Shown here: in pieces, positions 44,156 through 52,185 of the stretch
How positions within the stretch are numbered: position 1 is the stretch's first letter
Layout of the letters: every line of letters starts with the position of its first letter
Source: Acetobacteraceae bacterium
Lineage (GTDB): Bacteria > Pseudomonadota > Alphaproteobacteria > Acetobacterales > Acetobacteraceae
DNA length: 64,000 bases
Direction of reading: 5' to 3'
NCBI GenBank assembly: GCA_003506895.1
Contig: DNXO01000051.1
Coordinates: 47,016 to 111,015 of the forward strand
The notes under the pieces: model-generated
Seen by the model: only the letters and a program-made list of their open reading frames with translations
What the model was told of the DNA's origin: nothing
Database searches by the model: none
Translations under genes and position numbers: made by a program

Positions 44156-44803
44156 GGCTCCGGCCGCCATCGTTGCCCCCTGTTCGACCAGCGCGATCGT
44201 CCTGGCCTCGGCCGCCCGCACCTGCGCCAGCCGGTCCAGCACGATGCGCAGTCTCCCGGCCGGAACGACCACAACGCCATCGGCATCGCCGACGATCACG
44301 TCCCCCGGTTCCACATGCACATCGCCCAGGGTCACCGGCGCCCCAACCACCCCCGGCCCGTTCATCGCCGGCGAGTTCGGCTGGATTCCCTGGCAGAATA
44401 CCGGCAGTCCGGTCGCCACGATGCCCGCCTTGTCGCGCGCCAGCCCGTCCGTGACGAACGCCGCGACGCCCTTGTTCTTCATCATGCCGGCCGCGATGTC
44501 CCCCAGCACCGCCGTGCGGGTGTAGCCGTCGTTTGCGACCACGATCACGTCGCCCGGCTCCGCCTCGGACAGGGCTCCGAACATCGCGACGATATCGGCG
44601 GGGTAGGCGAATGCGGTCAACGCCGGGCCGACAAAGGACGCGTTCGCCGGATCCAGCGGCTTGATCCGATAATCCAGTGCGCCGCGGCCATCCATTGCAT
44701 CGGCCAGATGCGACGTCTGGGCGCCGCGAAAGGCCTCGATCAACGCCTTGTCGGGGCGGCGGAAACCGCGATGGATTGTCAGCAGCGGTGGATTGTCGAG
44801 CAT
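44120..44803 (-). CDS. RraA-family protein (4-hydroxy-4-methyl-2-oxoglutarate/CHA aldolase-like)
   Basis: A 227-residue protein of the RraA/HMG-aldolase fold. Signatures are SHLADAMDGRG, KNKGVAAFVTDGLARDKAGI (the DG-x-x-RD metal/substrate motif) and EPGDVIVGDADGVVVVP. Family members are either class II pyruvate aldolases for aromatic breakdown or regulators of RNase E. The DG-x-x-RD motif favours an aldolase. ATG 44803 has GGAGGGA upstream; the longer frame to 44872 is rejected. Confidence 0.85.
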   Translation of the reverse strand: MLDNPPLLTIHRGFRRPDKALIEAFRGAQTSHLADAMDGRGALDYRIKPLDPANASFVGPALTAFAYPADIVAMFGALSEAEPGDVIVVANDGYTRTAVLGDIAAGMMKNKGVAAFVTDGLARDKAGIVATGLPVFCQGIQPNSPAMNGPGVVGAPVTLGDVHVEPGDVIVGDADGVVVVPAGRLRIVLDRLAQVRAAEARTIALVEQGATMAAGALRMIEKAVIIE

Positions 44804-44883
44804 TGGAAGTCCCTCCTGGCGGATACACTGCCGCACCAGGAAGGCGCCGGCAAACGGCCGGTCATCGAACACGACGTGATCAG

Positions 44884-44916
44884 GGCGTGGATGGCGGGCC
44901 CGCGCCCGCCAGGACG
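44884..44916 (-). repeat. 33-bp palindromic REP-like repeat, copy 4
   Basis: On the minus strand it begins CGTCCTGGCGGGCG and ends CCCGCCATCCACGCC. It lies in the gap between the RraA-like gene and the phasin gene, just beyond the phasin stop. It is intergenic like the other three copies, with a near-perfect internal inverted repeat GGCGGGC/GCCCGCC. Confidence 0.75.
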
Positions 44917-44924
44917 CTGAAAGG

Positions 44925-45362
44925 CTAACTCTTGGCCTTGTCCGCCAGGGCCTTCACTTCGTCCATTGCCTCGGTGAAGCGGTTGTTCAGCAGCTTCACC
45001 GCCTCGGCGTTCGAGTTTTGGATCAGGTCGCCGATCTCTTTCATGTTGGCAACCGCCCGCTCATAGGCATGTTTCAACAGTTCGGCCTGCTTGGCGGCCT
45101 TCGCCTGCGGGGCTTCCACCGACGACATCGCACGCACCGCCTCGGTCAGTTCCGCCATGTTCTGCTGCACGATCTCCATGTGCCGGCGGGCGACGGCCTG
45201 CGCCCCTTCCAGTGCGACGCGGTTGGCGGCGGTGAGCGTTTCCATGTTGCGCCGGCTTGCGGAAACGAATGCGTCCATGTCGGGCATGGCCGGAAGCTTC
45301 ATGTCGGCGAACATTTTGCCGAATTCGCCAAAATCAGCCATCGATTTAGGGGGAAATGCCAT
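44925..45362 (-). CDS. Phasin family protein
   Basis: A 145-residue, almost entirely helical protein. MEIVQQNMAELTEAVRAMSS and ANMKEIGDLIQNSNAEAVKLLNNRF are typical phasin segments. Phasins coat polyhydroxyalkanoate granules. No PHA synthase lies in the window, but an acetyl-CoA acetyltransferase, which could feed PHB synthesis, is at the right edge. The start could also be the internal ATG at 45341. Confidence 0.87.
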   Translation of the reverse strand: MAFPPKSMADFGEFGKMFADMKLPAMPDMDAFVSASRRNMETLTAANRVALEGAQAVARRHMEIVQQNMAELTEAVRAMSSVEAPQAKAAKQAELLKHAYERAVANMKEIGDLIQNSNAEAVKLLNNRFTEAMDEVKALADKAKS

Positions 45363-45493
45363 GGGGTGGGCTCCTTCAGGCCAGACCGGTTCAGCAATCA
45401 GGCGACGTTAGGCCCCCTGGACCGGAAAACCAAGGGCACACACCCGTGACAAATTCGCGCCGCCGGCCCATTTAACGGAAAAGGAGATTGGCC

Positions 45494-46246
45494 ATGAACG
45501 ACGACAACTCAGCCGGAATGGTATGCGGCCCCGATGGGTGTGAGGTTCCGGCGACGGAAGCCCGTCTCCCTGATGTCGCCGCGGTCGGCACACGGATCGA
45601 CATCGTCTCCGACGCGATCTGCCCGTGGTGCTACGTCGGCAAGCGCCAGTTGGAACGCGCTTTGGCGATGCTGGCCGAGGAAGGCCTGCACTTCCAGGTG
45701 CATTGGAATCCGTTCCAGCTCAACCCCGACATGCCGAAGGAAGGGCGCGACCGAGCGGCTTATCGGGCGTGGAAATTTGGCAGTGCGGAGAAGTCCGCGG
45801 CGATCGACCAGCGAATCAATGAGGCCGCGGCCTCCGTCGGGCTTGGCTTCCGCACCGACCTGATGACTCGCACGCCGAACACGATCGACGCCCATCGTGT
45901 GATCTGGTTCGCCGGGCAGAACGGGGTTCAGGATGCGGCCATGGAAGCCGTGTTCAAGGCCTATTTCATCGAGGGCCGCGATATCGGCGAACATGCGGTG
46001 CTGGCCGACTGTGGCGCCGAGGCGGGTCTGCCGCGTCAGGCCGTCCTCGATTTCCTGGCGACCGATATTGCCGACAACGAAATGCGTGCAGCGGATCAGG
46101 CTGCCAGGGAGGCGGGCGTTTCCGGTGTGCCGTCGTTCTTCCTGGACGGGCACAGCCTGTTCTCCGGCGCCATGCCGGCGGAGACGATCGCCAACGCGCT
46201 GCGGCGCGGGCAGGAGATTTTACGCAAGCAGCAAGAAGCGGCCTGA
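45494..46246 (+). CDS. DsbA-family (FrnE-like) thiol oxidoreductase
   Basis: A 250-residue thioredoxin-fold protein with the active site CPWC at residues 43-46 (DAICPWCYVGKRQLE) and the FrnE-like C-terminal GVSGVPSFFLDG cis-Pro segment. There is no signal peptide, so it is cytoplasmic. An extra N-terminal pair, CGPDGC at residues 11-16, precedes the fold and is not part of the usual domain; it might bind metal or shuttle disulphides. ATG 45494 follows AAGGAG at good spacing and is preferred to the TTG at 45488. Confidence 0.87.
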   Translation: MNDDNSAGMVCGPDGCEVPATEARLPDVAAVGTRIDIVSDAICPWCYVGKRQLERALAMLAEEGLHFQVHWNPFQLNPDMPKEGRDRAAYRAWKFGSAEKSAAIDQRINEAAASVGLGFRTDLMTRTPNTIDAHRVIWFAGQNGVQDAAMEAVFKAYFIEGRDIGEHAVLADCGAEAGLPRQAVLDFLATDIADNEMRAADQAAREAGVSGVPSFFLDGHSLFSGAMPAETIANALRRGQEILRKQQEAA

Positions 46247-46265
46247 TTGTATCAAACTCTATCGC

Positions 46266-46331
46266 CCGGGGTTTTCAGCAGTAAATGCTCCCCGGCCGTA
46301 GAGGCGGAGTAACCTATTCCCTTTTTCCGCC
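46266..46331 (+). terminator. Two hairpins in the metY leader (terminator or attenuator candidate)
   Basis: First hairpin: CCGGGG, a 5-nt bulge, AGCA, a GTAAA loop, TGCT, CCCCGG (46266-46295), about 20 nt after the DsbA-family stop. Second: GGCGGA (46303-46308) pairs with TCCGCC (46326-46331), with a CTTTTT run inside the loop. Either may terminate the upstream gene or act in the leader of the sulfhydrylase gene. I do not see a recognisable SAM-II riboswitch consensus. Confidence 0.4.
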
Positions 46332-46397
46332 AGATATTTACCGACTTGGGCCGATGTCTATAGTGCGCGCCGACCTGAACCAGGAAAGCCCACGCCG

Positions 46398-47690
46398 ATG
46401 ACCAGCAAGCACCCCGAAACCCTCGCCCTGCATGCCGGGTGGCGCCGCGACAGCGCCACCAACGCCGTGGCGGTGCCGATCTATCAGACCACGTCGTTCC
46501 AGTTCGAAAGCGCCGAACACGCGGCCAATCTGTTTGGCCTTAAAGAACTCGGGAACATCTACAGCCGTATCATGAACCCGACCTGCGACGCGTTGGAGCA
46601 GCGGCTCGCGGCATTGGAAGGCGGCGTCGCTGCACTGGCGGTGGCGTCCGGCCAGGCGGCATCCGCGTTCTCGGTCCAGAACCTGGCGAAGGCCGGCGAC
46701 AACATCGTCGCCTCGACCGACCTGTATGGCGGCACCTGGAACCTGTTCGCGAACACGCTGAAGGATCAGGGTATCGAGGCCCGCTTTGTCGATCCGACCG
46801 ATCCCGAGGCGTTTGCCCGCGCGACCGACGACAAGACCCGCGCCTATTATGCGGAAACGCTTCCCAACCCGAAGCTGATCCCGTTCCCGATCGCCGAGGT
46901 TGCCACGATCGGCCGGTCCTTCGGCATTCCGCTGATCATGGACAACACGGCGGCGCCGCTGCTGGTCCGTCCGTTCGATCACGGCGCCGCGGTGGTGATG
47001 TACTCCACCACCAAATACATCGGCGGCCATGGCACCTCCATCGGCGGCATCGTCATCGACGGCGGCAATTTCGATTGGGAAGCCAATCCCGGCCGCCAGC
47101 CTGCGCTGAACACGCCCGACCCGTCCTATCACGGCGCGGTCTGGTCGCAGGCCGTCAAGCCGCTTGGCCCGATCGCCTATATCCTGAAGATGCGCGTCAC
47201 CCTGCTGCGCGACCTTGGTGCCGCGATGGCGCCGTTCAACGCGTTCCAGTTCATCCAGGGCGTCGAGACGCTGGCGCTGCGCATGAGGGAGCACAGCCGC
47301 AACGCACTGGCGGTCGCCAACTATTTGGCTGGGCACAAGGACGTGTCGCGCGTCATCCATCCGGCGCACCACACCGGCGTCGGCGCGGATCGGACGGCGA
47401 AATACCTGCCACACGGGCAAGGCGGCCTGTGCGGCTTCGAACTGGCGGGCGGTTCGGAGGCTGGCCGCAAGTTCATCAACGCGCTGAAGATGTTCTACCA
47501 TGTCGCCAATATCGGCGATGCGCGCAGCCTGGCGATCCATCCGGCGAGCACCACGCACTCGCAATTGACGGAATCGGAGCAGGCGGCGACCGGCGTGACG
47601 CCGGGGTATGTCCGGCTTTCGGTGGGAATCGAGCATATCGACGATATCCTCGCCGACCTGTCGCAGGCCCTGGACGCCGCCAAGGGTTGA
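46398..47690 (+). CDS. metY: O-acetylhomoserine sulfhydrylase / aminocarboxypropyltransferase
   Basis: A 430-residue PLP enzyme of the Cys/Met-metabolism family. TLALHAGWRRDSATNAVAVPIYQTTSFQF is the standard start, IYSRIMNPTCDALEQRLAALEGG follows, and the PLP-binding Lys lies in VMYSTTKYIGGHG (about residue 205). The length and the AKGGLCGFEL-like C-terminal region fit O-acetylhomoserine (thiol)-lyase, which makes homocysteine or methionine directly. Its TGA stop overlaps the TTG start proposed for the next SDR gene. Confidence 0.9.
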   Translation: MTSKHPETLALHAGWRRDSATNAVAVPIYQTTSFQFESAEHAANLFGLKELGNIYSRIMNPTCDALEQRLAALEGGVAALAVASGQAASAFSVQNLAKAGDNIVASTDLYGGTWNLFANTLKDQGIEARFVDPTDPEAFARATDDKTRAYYAETLPNPKLIPFPIAEVATIGRSFGIPLIMDNTAAPLLVRPFDHGAAVVMYSTTKYIGGHGTSIGGIVIDGGNFDWEANPGRQPALNTPDPSYHGAVWSQAVKPLGPIAYILKMRVTLLRDLGAAMAPFNAFQFIQGVETLALRMREHSRNALAVANYLAGHKDVSRVIHPAHHTGVGADRTAKYLPHGQGGLCGFELAGGSEAGRKFINALKMFYHVANIGDARSLAIHPASTTHSQLTESEQAATGVTPGYVRLSVGIEHIDDILADLSQALDAAKG

Positions 47691-48400
47691 GTGGCGATCC
47701 CAACCGCGTTGCGCTGATCAGCGGCGGTGCCAAGGGCATCGGTGCCGGAATCGCGGCGCGGTTGGCCCGCGACGGCTGGCGGGTCGTGGTGGCGGATCGG
47801 GAACCAGCTGGGGCTGCTCCGCCCGGTGGCCGTTTTGTCGTCTGCGACGTCGGCGCTGAGGCGGCGGTGTCTGCGCTGGTGGCCTCGGTCGCCGCCACCG
47901 AACGGCGATTGGATGCGCTGGTCTGTAACGCCGGGTTCATGATCCGCAAACCGATCGCCGATCTGTCCCTGGCGGAATGGTCTTCGGTGCTGACAACCAA
48001 CCTGACCAGCACCTTCCTGCTGGTCCGTGCGGCCGAGGCGCTGTTGCGCGCGGCCAATGGTTCGGTGGTCACCATCGCATCGTCCCGAGCGAGGATGTCG
48101 GAAGCGAATACCGAGTCCTACTCCGCCTCCAAGGGCGGGTTGGTCGCGCTCACCCATGCGCTGGCGATTAGTCTCGGGCCGAATATCCGCGTTAACTGCA
48201 TCAGTCCCGGCTGGATTCTGACCAAGGGGCCGGAACCGACCGCCGAGGAGAATGCCTTCCATCCCGCCGGCCGCGTCGGACGCCCCGGCGACATCGCGGG
48301 CTTGACCGCCTTCCTGCTCGGACCGGACAGTTGCTTCATCACCGGGGCCGAGTTCGTCGTCGATGGCGGTGTGACCCGGAAGATGATTTACCCGGAGTAG
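47687..48400 (+). CDS. SDR family oxidoreductase
   Basis: A 237-residue short-chain dehydrogenase with SGGAKGIG (cofactor), VCNAGFM, Ser in IASSRARM and YSASKGG (Tyr, Lys), ending in FVVDGGVTRKM. The only start that includes the beta-1 strand is TTG 47687, which forms a TTGA overlap with the metY stop; the open frame further upstream is inside metY. It is probably translated by coupling to metY. The substrate is unknown. Confidence 0.82.
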   Translation: MSGDPNRVALISGGAKGIGAGIAARLARDGWRVVVADREPAGAAPPGGRFVVCDVGAEAAVSALVASVAATERRLDALVCNAGFMIRKPIADLSLAEWSSVLTTNLTSTFLLVRAAEALLRAANGSVVTIASSRARMSEANTESYSASKGGLVALTHALAISLGPNIRVNCISPGWILTKGPEPTAEENAFHPAGRVGRPGDIAGLTAFLLGPDSCFITGAEFVVDGGVTRKMIYPE

Positions 48401-48504
48401 TGATCCGTCGCCGCCGTGACCGAAACGGTGATACCCGGTTAGCTGACAAACCGGCCTCCCGGGTGTAGAGGGCTGCGAACCGTCCGTAACCGAAGGCGCC
48501 AATC

Positions 48505-49656
48505 ATGCCCGACAGCATCGCCCCCGCCGCAGTTTCGCCCTATGGCGACACCCTGATCATCGACATGATCCGCCGTTTCTCCCAGGACCGGCTGGCGCCG
48601 CTGGCGGCGGAGCGGGAGAAGAACAAGCGGATCGAGCCGGAGGTGATCGCCGAACTCGGTGAACTGGGCGTATTCGGCGCGACCACGCCCGCCGAGTGGG
48701 ACGGCAGCGAGATCGACCCGGTCACCTATGCCCTGCTGTTGGAGGAAATCGCCGCCGGTGACGGCTCCGTCTCCACCATGGTGTCGGTCCATAATTCGCC
48801 GACCTGCATCGTGGTCAACAACTACGGCAGCGATGCCCAGAAGGACCGCTGGCTCCGCAAGCTGGCGACCGGGGAGCATGTCGGCTCGTTCGGCCTGACC
48901 GAACCGCAGGCGGGGTCGGATGCGTCCAATCTGAAAACCCGAGCGGTGAAGAAGGGCGACCGGTACATCGTCAATGGGGCCAAGCAGTTCATCAGCAACG
49001 CCGCCCATCCCGGCAGTCTGGTGTTCTTCGCTGTCACCGACCCCGGCGCCGGCAAGAAGGGCCTGTCTGCGTTCGTGATCGACAAGACCCACCCGGGATT
49101 CTCCATCGCCCGGGTCGAGGAGAAACTGGGTCAGAAAGCCTCCGACACCTGCGCGCTGTCGTTCGAGGACATGGAAGTGCCCGAGGACCAGCGTATCGGC
49201 GCGGAAGGCGAGGGCTACAAGATCGCCCTGTCCACCCTGGAATCCGGCCGCATCGGCATCGCCGCCCAAAGCGTCGGCATGGCTCGGGCCGCCCTGGAAT
49301 ACGCGATTGGCTATGCCCGCGACCGTAAGGCGTTCGGCGGCGCGATCATCGACCTGCAGGCCGTCGGGTTCCGGCTGGCGGAGGCAAAGACCCGCCTGGA
49401 GGCCGCCCGTCAGTTGACCCTGTATGCCGCGCGGTTGAAGGCCGAGGGCAAGCCGGCGCTGGAAGCCGCCTGCATGGCGAAGCTGTTCGCGTCCGAAGCC
49501 GCCGAGGCGATCTGCACGGCCTCGATCCAGACCCTAGGCGGCTACGGCTTCCTGGCGGACTACCCGGTGGAGAGGATCTACCGCGACGTCCGTGTCTGCC
49601 AGATCTACGAAGGCACCTCGGACGTGCAGAAGTTGATCCTGCAACGCATGCTGTAG
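48505..49656 (+). CDS. Acyl-CoA dehydrogenase
   Basis: A 383-residue flavoprotein. GSFGLTEPQAGSDASNLKTRAV and NGAKQFISNAAHPGSL are the FAD/substrate motifs, and QIYEGTSDVQKLILQRML near the C-terminus carries the conserved Glu region of the family (catalytic base position in many members). The size fits short/medium-chain enzymes. It begins 104 nt after the SDR gene, and the Fe-S subunit gene starts 15 nt after its stop. Confidence 0.92.
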   Translation: MPDSIAPAAVSPYGDTLIIDMIRRFSQDRLAPLAAEREKNKRIEPEVIAELGELGVFGATTPAEWDGSEIDPVTYALLLEEIAAGDGSVSTMVSVHNSPTCIVVNNYGSDAQKDRWLRKLATGEHVGSFGLTEPQAGSDASNLKTRAVKKGDRYIVNGAKQFISNAAHPGSLVFFAVTDPGAGKKGLSAFVIDKTHPGFSIARVEEKLGQKASDTCALSFEDMEVPEDQRIGAEGEGYKIALSTLESGRIGIAAQSVGMARAALEYAIGYARDRKAFGGAIIDLQAVGFRLAEAKTRLEAARQLTLYAARLKAEGKPALEAACMAKLFASEAAEAICTASIQTLGGYGFLADYPVERIYRDVRVCQIYEGTSDVQKLILQRML

Positions 49657-49671
49657 CGAGGGGCGCTCCTG

Positions 49672-50172
49672 ATGCTCCATCACCTCCTCCAAGGACTCCG
49701 CAAGCCCCTTACCGAAGCGCCCCCACCGGCGGATCCGGAATTTGAGGCCCTTGCTTCCACCCTCGACCAAACCGCCCGCAAGCGGCTCGGCCATAGCCTG
49801 TCCATTCGTCAGGTCGATGCCGGTTCCTGCAACGGGTGTGAGCTTGAAATCCACGCTCTGAACAACGCTTTCAACGATCTCGAACGCTACGGCCTCCGCT
49901 TCGTGGCCTCCCCGCGCCACGCCGACGTCCTGCTGGTAACCGGTCCGGTGACCAAGAACATGCGGGAAGCGCTGGAGCGGACATGGCACGCCACACCCGA
50001 TCCGAAATGGGTCGTTGCGGTCGGCGATTGTGGCGCGGACGGCGGCGTATTCGCCGGTAGCTACGCCGTGGTCGGTGGGGTTTCGACCGTCGTGCCGGTG
50101 GACCTGGTGATTCGCGGCTGTCCTCCGACGCCGAAACAGTTGCTACAAGGGTTGCTGTCGCTACTGGCGTAA
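49672..50172 (+). CDS. NuoB/HycG-like [4Fe-4S] subunit, orphan
   Basis: A 166-residue protein with all four ligands of the NuoB N2-type cluster: Cys53 and Cys56 (GSCNGCELEI), Cys120 (VGDCGADGGVF) and Cys150 (IRGCPPTPKQL). The sequence looks closer to the small subunit of membrane [NiFe]-hydrogenases (HycG/HyfI) and related complexes than to housekeeping NuoB. No other hydrogenase, Nuo or Mrp-like gene is adjacent. It sits 15 nt after the acyl-CoA dehydrogenase, perhaps on the same transcript. Confidence 0.83.
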   Translation: MLHHLLQGLRKPLTEAPPPADPEFEALASTLDQTARKRLGHSLSIRQVDAGSCNGCELEIHALNNAFNDLERYGLRFVASPRHADVLLVTGPVTKNMREALERTWHATPDPKWVVAVGDCGADGGVFAGSYAVVGGVSTVVPVDLVIRGCPPTPKQLLQGLLSLLA

Positions 50173-50195
50173 CCCGGCGGCATCCGGAGGAAGCC

Positions 50196-50831
50196 ATGCG
50201 AGGAGCGCTGCGCTGGATCATCGCGGATTTCGGTCCGCTGATCATATTCTGGGTCCTGAATCTGTCGTTCGGCATCAGGATCGCGATCGCTGGTTCGGTT
50301 TTGTTCATTATCGCGGACAGCCTTTGGCGTTGGCGGCGAGGTCTCCCGTTCACCAGGCTGTATCTGCTCACCGCCACGCTGACGGTGGTGTTTGGCTGCG
50401 TCGATCTGCTGGCGGTGACTCCGTTCATGCTCAAATACGAGGCGGTCATAACCAACGCCTTCACCGGTTGCGCCTTCGTCGTGGGCGCACGCGGCCCAAG
50501 GCCAATGCTTCAGGAACTGGCGGAGCAGAGGCAGGGCAATCCGTTCCCCGACCGACCCGACATCACCCGCTTCTTCGGACTATTCACCCTGCTCTGGGCA
50601 GGATATTTCTTCGTTAAAGCCGCCGCGTACCTCGCTGTCGGCGCGATGATGCCGCTGACCCAGGCGATGGCTGTCCGTTCCGTCGCCGGCAGCGCAAGTC
50701 TGGCGTTGATGATCGCGCTGAGCGTCACGCAAGGACGGCGGCTGTTCGGATTGTGCCAACGGCTGCGAATGCTGCCGAGCGTCCCGGAGACCCAGACACC
50801 TCCCGCCGAGGCCCCGCCCCTCGGGCCGTGA
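50196..50831 (+). CDS. Inner-membrane protein, YciB/IspZ-like topology
   Basis: A 211-residue membrane protein with about six hydrophobic segments, beginning MRGALRWIIADFGPLIIFWVLN and continuing with VVFGCVDLLAVTPFMLKYEAVITNAF. This pattern resembles intracellular septation protein A (YciB), but similarity by eye is weak. The C-terminal tail (about residues 190-211) is Pro-rich. It begins 23 nt after the Fe-S subunit gene on the same strand. Confidence 0.6.
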   Translation: MRGALRWIIADFGPLIIFWVLNLSFGIRIAIAGSVLFIIADSLWRWRRGLPFTRLYLLTATLTVVFGCVDLLAVTPFMLKYEAVITNAFTGCAFVVGARGPRPMLQELAEQRQGNPFPDRPDITRFFGLFTLLWAGYFFVKAAAYLAVGAMMPLTQAMAVRSVAGSASLALMIALSVTQGRRLFGLCQRLRMLPSVPETQTPPAEAPPLGP

Positions 50832-50962
50832 CCACCAAATGGGCGGACGAACTCGCTGCCGTACAGCTTTTTCTGGCCTTGCGAGGCTTGACGGGGCATA
50901 GCTTCGTTTCGCGCATGTCGGCCATTCCAGCCGTCCGGACCGGATGCGTCGAGGGAGTTTCG

Positions 50963-51934
50963 ATGCGCTCATCAGTCTCATGGCTTCGTTTTGGTCTGGC
51001 TCTCGCCGCGGCCGTCGCCGTCGGGGCGGCCTTGCCACGCGTGGTTCGCGCCCAGGCCCCGCCTGCCAAACAACTCGACACCGGTCTGGGGATCGCACCC
51101 GGCAGCGCGGGAACCCAGGCCCAAGCGGCCCCGACCGAAGGAAACCCCGATCCGGTGGTTGGCAGCGTCGAGGGACATTTGATCTACCTGAGCGACCTGG
51201 GCGACGCATCCAAGACGCTGCCGGAAAACCTGCGCGGCATGCCGTTCGACACGCTGTACCCGGTGTTGCTGGATCGCATGATCGACCATCAGGCTCTGGT
51301 CATCATGGCCCGGCGCACCGGCGTCGAGCAGAAAAAGCAGGTTCAGCACGATATCCAGGTTTCGACCGAACGGATCTTGGAAGGCGCCTACCTCGGCGAG
51401 GTCGCCGCGCCGCTGGTCACCGAACAGGCGATCCAGGCCAAGTATAACCGCCAATACGCCAACCGGCCCGCAACCGAGGAAGTGCGCGCCCGCCACATCC
51501 TGGTCACGACGGAAGCCGAGGCGCGCAAGGTTCTGGAGGACCTGAAGAAGGGCGCCGACTTCGCGACCATCGCCCGCGTGTTGAGCAAGGACCCTGATGC
51601 GGCCAAGGGCGGCGACCTGGGTTTCTTCCGGCGAGAGCAGGTTTGGCCCGGCTTCGCCGACGTCGCGTTCTCGCTACAGCCCGGTCAGATCGCGCCCGAC
51701 CCGGTGAAGAACGAGTTCGGCTGGCACGTGATCAAGGTTGAGGAACGCCGCCTCGTCGCGCCCCCCAGTTTCTCGGACATCCACGACCAGTTGAAGCAGG
51801 AACTGCTCGCCGCGGCGGTCCAGCAGACGATCGAGAAAGCCCGAACACAGTTGGCGGTGCATCGGTTCAATCTGGATGGATCGGAACTGGACACCGGTCC
51901 CAGGCTCAGCACGCAGACGATTCCGGGCCGGTAG
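50963..51934 (+). CDS. Periplasmic parvulin-type peptidyl-prolyl isomerase
   Basis: A 323-residue exported protein. ATG 50963 has GAGGGAG at ideal spacing and starts the signal peptide MRSSVSWLRFGLALAAAVAVGA, cleaved near RAQA. A SurA/PrsA-like N-terminal helical region (about residues 60-165) precedes the parvulin domain (about 178-275), with RARHILVTTEAEARKVL, GGDLGFFRREQVWPGFADVAF and GWHVIKVEE. It should help outer-membrane or secreted proteins fold. The upstream part of the longer open frame (from 50753) is rejected. Confidence 0.88.
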   Translation: MRSSVSWLRFGLALAAAVAVGAALPRVVRAQAPPAKQLDTGLGIAPGSAGTQAQAAPTEGNPDPVVGSVEGHLIYLSDLGDASKTLPENLRGMPFDTLYPVLLDRMIDHQALVIMARRTGVEQKKQVQHDIQVSTERILEGAYLGEVAAPLVTEQAIQAKYNRQYANRPATEEVRARHILVTTEAEARKVLEDLKKGADFATIARVLSKDPDAAKGGDLGFFRREQVWPGFADVAFSLQPGQIAPDPVKNEFGWHVIKVEERRLVAPPSFSDIHDQLKQELLAAAVQQTIEKARTQLAVHRFNLDGSELDTGPRLSTQTIPGR

Positions 51935-52016
51935 CCGGATGCGACGCCGCGAGGCTACGTGAGTGGCGCCATGTTGGACCTCATCGGCGTGGAGTGGCAG
52001 CGCATCGGCGCAGCGC

Positions 52017-52120
52017 TAGAGCCTGATAGGTTCAGGTTGAACCCATCCGGCTCCAGCTCTCTTTGTTTGAGAGGGCGATTCACGTCTGAGGTTGGATAAA
52101 CCTCAGACGATCGCGCTCTA
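52017..52120. repeat. 104-bp composite palindromic element
   Basis: The ends are the inverted repeat TAGAGC (52017-52022) / GCTCTA (52115-52120). Inside are GGTTCAGGTTGAACC (a 6-bp-armed hairpin at about 52029-52043) and an 11-bp perfect hairpin, CGTCTGAGGTT (52083-52093) with AACCTCAGACG (52099-52109) and loop GGATA. No coding frame fits. It looks like a mobile palindromic intergenic repeat of the kind common in alphaproteobacteria; the parvulin gene may use its hairpin as a terminator. Confidence 0.6.
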
Positions 52121-52185
52121 AGATAGGTCCGTCCGCCTCGCTGCGCCAATCGCCGTTCGGCGCTCCTTCGAAAGCCGTTGTCGTT

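Noticed and set aside
46247..46397. SAM-II riboswitch before metY
   Set aside because: The characteristic conserved segments could not be found. Only two generic hairpins are visible.
46338..47636. 432-codon open frame antisense to metY
   Set aside because: Arg/Gly/His-rich composition with no motif. The opposite strand encodes a full PLP enzyme with its lysine site.
49672..50172. Housekeeping complex I subunit NuoB
   Set aside because: No nuo neighbours are present, and the motifs look closer to hydrogenase small subunits. Kept as an orphan Fe-S subunit.
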